DNA of 64,000 bases from Betaproteobacteria bacterium. GTDB lineage: Bacteria; Pseudomonadota; Gammaproteobacteria; Burkholderiales; Rhodocyclaceae. The notes under the pieces were generated by a model that searched no databases, was not told the origin of the DNA, and saw nothing but the letters and a program-made list of their open reading frames with translations. The stretch is taken from positions 529,454 to 593,453 of the forward strand of contig JAHRYN010000001.1 of the NCBI GenBank assembly GCA_020621405.1, in the 5' to 3' direction. Both the position numbers and the translations under genes were made by a program. Positions 59,443 to 64,000 of this stretch are shown in pieces; within the stretch, counting starts at the first letter, position 1; each line of letters starts with the position of its first letter.

Positions 59443-61722
59443 TTACGTCACGCTGCCCTCCGCCAGATAGCGCCGCGCCGCCGATTCCGCTTCCGCCAGG
59501 AAGTCGGCCAGCGACACCACGGCTGAAGCACGGTCTGCAGCGGCCAGCGTACCGTCGCGCAGCGACCGTTCGAGCGTCCTCGCCTGATCGCTGGCCCGCA
59601 CGAAACACAGGTTGAGGCAGGCACCCTTGATCGAGTGGACCAGGGTGAGCACATCGGCTTCGGGATTGCCCGCCATGCCGAGCAGATCCGCGTGCATCTG
59701 CGCAATTTCCGGCAGCGAACCGCCGAGCACCTCCCGGTACAGATCGAAATCACCGTCGAGCTGGGCATCCACGCGGCTCAGATCCAGCACCGGCGTCGAC
59801 AGATCTTCCAGCATCACGGGAGCAGGCGGCACGGACGGGGCCGAAGCGCGGTCGCCCGCCGCCGCTACCTGTTCGAGCACGGCCAGCAGCGCCCGCGTGT
59901 CGATCGGCTTGGTCAGATAGGCGCACATGCCGAGCGCCAGACAGTCGTCCCGCTCCTCCGAAATCGCGTGCGCGGTCAGCCCGACGATAGGCGGCGCACC
60001 GGCACCGAATTTCGCAATGATTTCGCGGGTCGCGGTCTTGCCGTCCATCACCGGCATCTGGATGTCCATCAGCACCAGATCGATGCCGCCGGCACTGATG
60101 CGCTCGAGCGCACGCACACCGTTGTCGGCCTGCTCGGTACGGGCACCGGCGCGGGAAACCAGGTGGCAGGCCACCGTGCGGTTGATCGCGATGTCATCGA
60201 CCACGAGCACATTCAGGTCGGTCAGCGGGCGCGTCGCCACGACGCTGTCACGCCGGGTCGCCAGTTCCGCGGGGTCGCCTTCGCCCAGCCACACGTCGGC
60301 CCAGAACAGGGCCCCACGACCGATCTCGCCTTCGCCGCCGACCGAACCGCCCATGGCTTCGGCCAGGCGCTTGCAGATGGTCAGGCCGAGGCCGGTACCG
60401 CCGTGGCTGCGCACGATGGAGGCGTCGGCCTGCACGAAGGGCTCGAACAGCGCATCGACTTCGGCACGCGACACGCCGCGTCCGGTGTCGCGCACGGACA
60501 GTCGGACGTTCACTTTCGGACCGGCACGCCCGAGCAGTTCGATGCGCGCATCGACCCGGCCCCGGGCGGTGAACTTCAGCGCATTGGAGACGTAGTTGCT
60601 CAGGATCTGGGTCAGCCGCGTCGGATCTCCGCGCAGCGTCCGCGGCAGGGCGGGGTCCAGCGTGATGTCGAGCGCCAGCCCCTTGTCCATGGCCAGCGAC
60701 GCGAACGACGCTCGGCAGGTTGCCAGTATGTCCTCGACCGCAAACGAGCAGTCCTCCAGATCGAGCTTGCCGGCTTCGATCTTCGAGAAATCCAGGATGT
60801 CGTTGACGATCATGCGCAGCTGATTCGCGGCAACCCCCAGCTGACGGCTGTAGTCGCGCGCCATTTCGGGCTGTTGGTTGTCAGCCAGGATGCCGGCAAG
60901 ACCGACCACGCCGTTCAGCGGGGTGCGTATTTCATGACTCATCGCCGCCAGGAAGGCACTTTTCGCGCGGCTGGCCTCGTGTGCATCGGTCACCGCCTGC
61001 TCCGCCCGCGCGAGCAAAGCCTCGCGCTCAGATTCCCGGGCCTGCAGCGAACCGGCCATGCTGTTGAAAGTCCGCGCCAGCGACGACAGCTCCGCTTCGC
61101 CCTGTTCGTCCACCCGGGCGTCCAGCACGCCCGCCTCGATCCGCCGCGCACCGTCCGACAGGCGCTGTATTCCGGCGGCTACCCAGCCACCGAGCAACCA
61201 GGAGAACAGCGCGGCGAGCGACATGCCGATCGCCGCGATCACGGCTGCCAACTGTTTGGCGTGGCTGATTTCGACGCGCGCCTGGCGGTTGTCTATGCCC
61301 AGGCGGATCTCGCCGATGCGTTCCTTGCCGGCCAGAATGGGCGCACTCACGGCAAACACGCCGTGCAGATCATCGAGCGGATCCTGATCCTTGTCGAAAG
61401 TCCGTTGCAGCGCAGCGGCATCACCCCGCTCCACCACCAGCCGGCCATCCTGATCCAGCACCTTGACGAACACCGCCTCGTTGCGCGACACGAGATCCTG
61501 AGACACCGCGTCGATCTTGGCCAGATCGCTGGACAGCATGGCGTCGGATACCGCTGCCGAGAACAGGGAGGTGGCGGTATTGGCACTGCGCTCGATCAAT
61601 TCGGCCTGGGAACGCTCCATCTGCCCGAGCGCACCGATGATGGTGATCGACAGTGTCAGCGCTTCGATCAGCGCAATGCCGAAAATCGCCTTCCAGCGGA
61701 AGGACAGGCGGGGAAAAAACAT
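59443..61722 (-). CDS. Hybrid sensor histidine kinase (BarA-like)
   Basis: This 759-residue inner-membrane kinase has TM helices at about residues 11-33 and 158-180 with a small periplasmic sensor between. A HAMP domain (181-235), HisKA with His263 (MSHEIRTPLNG), HATPase_c (DTGRGV, GGTGLGL), a receiver with Asp553 and a C-terminal Hpt with His696 (VHSIKGA) follow, so it is a full phosphorelay. No response regulator is adjacent. The PhnD-like binding-protein gene ends 14 bases upstream and may provide the sensing partner. Confidence 0.94.
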   Translation of the reverse strand: MFFPRLSFRWKAIFGIALIEALTLSITIIGALGQMERSQAELIERSANTATSLFSAAVSDAMLSSDLAKIDAVSQDLVSRNEAVFVKVLDQDGRLVVERGDAAALQRTFDKDQDPLDDLHGVFAVSAPILAGKERIGEIRLGIDNRQARVEISHAKQLAAVIAAIGMSLAALFSWLLGGWVAAGIQRLSDGARRIEAGVLDARVDEQGEAELSSLARTFNSMAGSLQARESEREALLARAEQAVTDAHEASRAKSAFLAAMSHEIRTPLNGVVGLAGILADNQQPEMARDYSRQLGVAANQLRMIVNDILDFSKIEAGKLDLEDCSFAVEDILATCRASFASLAMDKGLALDITLDPALPRTLRGDPTRLTQILSNYVSNALKFTARGRVDARIELLGRAGPKVNVRLSVRDTGRGVSRAEVDALFEPFVQADASIVRSHGGTGLGLTICKRLAEAMGGSVGGEGEIGRGALFWADVWLGEGDPAELATRRDSVVATRPLTDLNVLVVDDIAINRTVACHLVSRAGARTEQADNGVRALERISAGGIDLVLMDIQMPVMDGKTATREIIAKFGAGAPPIVGLTAHAISEERDDCLALGMCAYLTKPIDTRALLAVLEQVAAAGDRASAPSVPPAPVMLEDLSTPVLDLSRVDAQLDGDFDLYREVLGGSLPEIAQMHADLLGMAGNPEADVLTLVHSIKGACLNLCFVRASDQARTLERSLRDGTLAAADRASAVVSLADFLAEAESAARRYLAEGSVT

Positions 61723-61736
61723 GGACCGGCCCGGCT

Positions 61737-62612
61737 TCAGCGCGCTGGCGCCTGAGCGGGCGCAGCATTCAGCAGTGGATCGAGCACGCGGATATCGAGC
61801 GTGCGGATGGGATTCCAGTCAGCATCCGTCGCCGGCACGACGCCCTTGAAACCGATCTGCTGCAGCAGATCATTGCCTTCCGGCGTGGCGGCGACCTTCT
61901 GCATGCCTTCGACGAAGGCCCTGCCGACCACGTCCTGCGTCGCCGGCAGCCGGGCAAATGCATGCGGCGGATACTCGGCAGAACGCCAGATGACGCGCAA
62001 CTGGGCACGCACGTCGGCATCGATCGATTCGAGCGTGCGTTCGATGCCGCCGCCGGCCACAACGAGGTTGCGCGTGACATTCAGGTAGACAGAATCATGC
62101 GATGCAACGAAGCGCGGCGTCACGCTGATGCCGGCCTTCTTCAGTTCGGCCAGCGGAATGACGGTTGCCGCAAAGGCTGCCGGCGACGGAAACGCGACCT
62201 CGCGACCATCGAGATCGCGTACCGAGGTCACCGGGCTGTCGGCGCGCACAACCAGCAGTCCGCGCAGCTTCCTGTCCTTTTCGCGCGCGATGGCAAGGTA
62301 GCCGGGAGACTGGTGGAACACCACGTAGTGATACGGATTCATGTAAGCGATGCCGTATTCGGCGCGCGACAGGCGCTTCTCGAATTCGGTGATCGTCGGC
62401 GCGGTGGCGAAGCGGAATTCGCAGCCGCTCGCCGCTGAAACCTCCTTCAACAGGGGAATCCAGCTCTGTGCCAGATCGCTGGCCGCCTGCTGCGGCACCA
62501 CGCCGACCGTCGTCACCCCTTCGACCGGACAGGCTGCCAACACGGGCAGCGCAACGCCCGCGACAAAAATGCAGCGAATGAACAGCCTGAAGCAGTACTG
62601 GATGCAGGGCAT
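61737..62612 (-). CDS. PhnD-like periplasmic substrate-binding protein
   Basis: This 291-residue protein has a signal peptide (FIRCIFVAGVALPVLA) and a type II binding fold of the phosphonate/phosphite (PhnD/PtxB) family: VGVVPQQAASDLAQSWIPLL, YGIAYMNPYHYVVF and FVASHDSVYLNV. No permease or ATPase is nearby. It precedes the hybrid kinase in one transcript, so it most likely acts as a sensor cofactor. A start at 62648 would give a less typical leader. Confidence 0.85.
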   Translation of the reverse strand: MPCIQYCFRLFIRCIFVAGVALPVLAACPVEGVTTVGVVPQQAASDLAQSWIPLLKEVSAASGCEFRFATAPTITEFEKRLSRAEYGIAYMNPYHYVVFHQSPGYLAIAREKDRKLRGLLVVRADSPVTSVRDLDGREVAFPSPAAFAATVIPLAELKKAGISVTPRFVASHDSVYLNVTRNLVVAGGGIERTLESIDADVRAQLRVIWRSAEYPPHAFARLPATQDVVGRAFVEGMQKVAATPEGNDLLQQIGFKGVVPATDADWNPIRTLDIRVLDPLLNAAPAQAPAR

Positions 62613-62760
62613 GACATCAAACAAAGTAGGTGGGCAAGGCGCCGTCATGCTTGACTGGCATGCAGGCCCGTGGGGCGGACGTGATTCTATCTCTCAAGTC
62701 GGCGGGTCACCATGCCGATAGACTTGTCGAGCCCCACCAACCATACCCGCATCGCCAGTT

Positions 62761-63783
62761 ATGTCAGACCTCATCGGATCGGTTGCGAATCTCACCGGTT
62801 ACCGGGATCGCGATCTCATCGACAGCACCTTCGTATCGGTGCTGTCGGACTGGCTCGACCCCGTGCGGCTAAGCCTGTTCCGTTGCATTGGCGACGTTGC
62901 GGACCTGCGCCTGCTGCTGCAGGCCAGCATGCAGCGCGGGGCCGGCATGGTGGCAGGGGATCCGTCCTGGACGCCGATGGAGGCATTGCCTGCCCTGGCT
63001 GACCGGCCGCAGTTCGAGCAGGCGTTCGCCAGCGACGAACCGCTGCTCGACCTGCCGCAGAACGGCACAGAAGGTCCCTGGCTCAACCTGTTTGCGGTGT
63101 GGGCGGGGTCGCGCCGCTTCGGCATCATCGAGCTGCTCAGCGAGCAGCCCTTGCTGCCGGTGCAGCTCCGTCTGGTCGACGGACTGCTGAAAATCTACCG
63201 CAACCAGATCAGCCTGCTCGATTACAGCGAGCGCGACAGCCTGACCGGACTGCTCAACCGCAAGACCTTCGACGAGCAGTTCATCAAATGCATGGACCCG
63301 GTGCCCGCCGGCGTCAGCGCGCCGGGTTCCTGGCCGAACTGGTGGCTGGGCGCCATCGACATCGATCATTTCAAACGGGTCAATGACAATTTCGGTCATC
63401 TGATCGGTGACGAAGTGCTGTTGCTGGTGGCGCGCCTGCTGCGCAGCTCGTTCCGCAACAGCGAGCACCTGTACCGCTTCGGCGGCGAGGAATTCATCGT
63501 GCTGCTGCGCGCCGAGCATGAGGACGAAGCAAAGCTGGCATTTGAATTCTTCCGCAGGCAGCTGTCGTCATTCGCCTTCCCGCAGGTGGGCACGGTCACG
63601 GCCAGCGTCGGGTTCACGCGCCTGCGCCCGACCGACACCGCGAGCAGTGCCGTGGACCGCGCCGACCGCGCCGTCTATCACGCGAAGAACAACGGTCGCA
63701 ATCAGGTGCATTCGCACGAGTCCCTGCTGCGCAATCAGCTACTGACCGAGGTGGACAACTGCGGCGCAATCGAGCTGTTCTGA
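62761..63783 (+). CDS. GGDEF diguanylate cyclase
   Basis: This 340-residue protein makes c-di-GMP. The active-site GGEEF is at residues 241-245 and the metal Asp200 in AIDIDHFK. The N-terminal 150 residues form a poorly recognised GAF-like sensor with no TM segment. The usual inhibitory I-site RxxD is RNSE (232-235), so product inhibition may be lost. It is divergent from the PhnD-like gene and could share its stimulus. Confidence 0.92.
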   Translation: MSDLIGSVANLTGYRDRDLIDSTFVSVLSDWLDPVRLSLFRCIGDVADLRLLLQASMQRGAGMVAGDPSWTPMEALPALADRPQFEQAFASDEPLLDLPQNGTEGPWLNLFAVWAGSRRFGIIELLSEQPLLPVQLRLVDGLLKIYRNQISLLDYSERDSLTGLLNRKTFDEQFIKCMDPVPAGVSAPGSWPNWWLGAIDIDHFKRVNDNFGHLIGDEVLLLVARLLRSSFRNSEHLYRFGGEEFIVLLRAEHEDEAKLAFEFFRRQLSSFAFPQVGTVTASVGFTRLRPTDTASSAVDRADRAVYHAKNNGRNQVHSHESLLRNQLLTEVDNCGAIELF

Positions 63784-63885
63784 CCGGCAGTACTCCGGCA
63801 ACCGCTTCTCCGGACGGGCGACCTCGGCCAAGGTGATACGGAACGGGAAAGTCGGCGCTTCACGGCTTCCGTGCGCCGGAAATGC

Positions 63886-63911
63886 AAAAGGGCCGCTTGC
63901 GCGGCCCTTTT
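63886..63911 (-). terminator. Terminator downstream of tRNA-Asp
   Basis: A perfect 11-bp stem AAAAGGGCCGC / GCGGCCCTTTT with a TTGC loop, 39 bases after the tRNA CCA on the leftward strand. The flanking A and T runs let it work in both directions, so it could also end the diguanylate cyclase transcript. Confidence 0.8.
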
Positions 63912-63949
63912 GGCAAGCACCGCACTTTTGGCACGGTACTTCTTACTGC

Positions 63950-64000
63950 TGGCGGAGTGGACGGGACTCGAACCCGCGACCCCCGGCGTGACAGGCCGGT
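63950..64000 (-). tRNA. tRNA-Asp(GTC), 3' part (truncated by window edge)
   Basis: On the minus strand the sequence reads the anticodon arm with CTGTCAC (anticodon GTC), the variable loop, the T arm GCGGGTTCGAGTCCCGT and an encoded CCA end. The acceptor 3' strand is CACTCCG. The 5' half lies beyond base 64000. It matches proteobacterial tRNA-Asp closely. Confidence 0.93.

Overview
The window is a 64 kb piece of a high-GC betaproteobacterial chromosome. It carries a nearly complete serine cycle and its tetrahydrofolate C1 branch, so the organism is a methylotroph. The gene complement (serine cycle with malate thiokinase, isc operon with hscBA-fdx-iscX, pyrG-kdsA-eno-ftsB, trmJ/suhB/mutS) fits a Rhodocyclales-type methylotroph such as Methyloversatilis. 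That genus is an inference from gene content; no 16S gene is present.

Layout. 1-8113: the 3' end of rne with its terminator, the ttcA and low-molecular-weight phosphatase pair, a run of exported proteins (unknown, M48 peptidase with TPR-like tail, lipoprotein, DUF4864), and an acyl-CoA synthetase. 8195-12390: a two-gene membrane module with visibly lower GC (a multi-TM spermidine-synthase-like protein and an EptA/sulfatase-like transferase), probably acquired. 12607-25815: the serine-cycle locus as two divergent operons. mtkA-mtkB-ppc-mcl-ftfL runs left and glyA-sga-hprA-mtdA-fchA runs right. Between them lies a 258-bp control region with stacked inverted repeats of LysR-regulator type. No glycerate kinase, malate dehydrogenase or regulator gene is present here; an enolase lies 3 kb away in the pyrG operon. 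25921-28513: small and envelope genes (88-aa orphan, gamma-carbonic-anhydrase-like protein, 71-aa membrane protein, SIMPL protein, NlpC/P60 lipoprotein).

28550-41292 is a long leftward block: trmJ, cysE, iscR, a second cysteine desulfurase, iscS-iscU-iscA-hscB-hscA-fdx-iscX, then pyrG-kdsA-eno-ftsB. Three 25-nt elements resembling IscR type 1 boxes sit upstream of cysE and iscR. This suggests that cysteine supply and Fe-S assembly are controlled together. 41355-44731 reads rightward (suhB, mutS). 44888-49735 is the leftward stationary-phase trio prkA - yeaH-type (DUF444) - spoVR/ycgB. A LexA-box-controlled error-prone polymerase gene (dnaE2/imuC) follows without imuA or imuB, then a peroxiredoxin, a soluble double-PAS protein with a shortened chemoreceptor domain, a 1,227-aa DUF748/AsmA-like protein, a BarA-like hybrid kinase preceded by a PhnD-like binding protein, a diguanylate cyclase, and the 3' part of tRNA-Asp at the right edge.

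No CRISPR array, insertion sequence or prophage was seen. Two copies of a GC-rich intergenic repeat (19131-19270 and 36208-36275) and one REP-like hairpin (44801-44824) are present.
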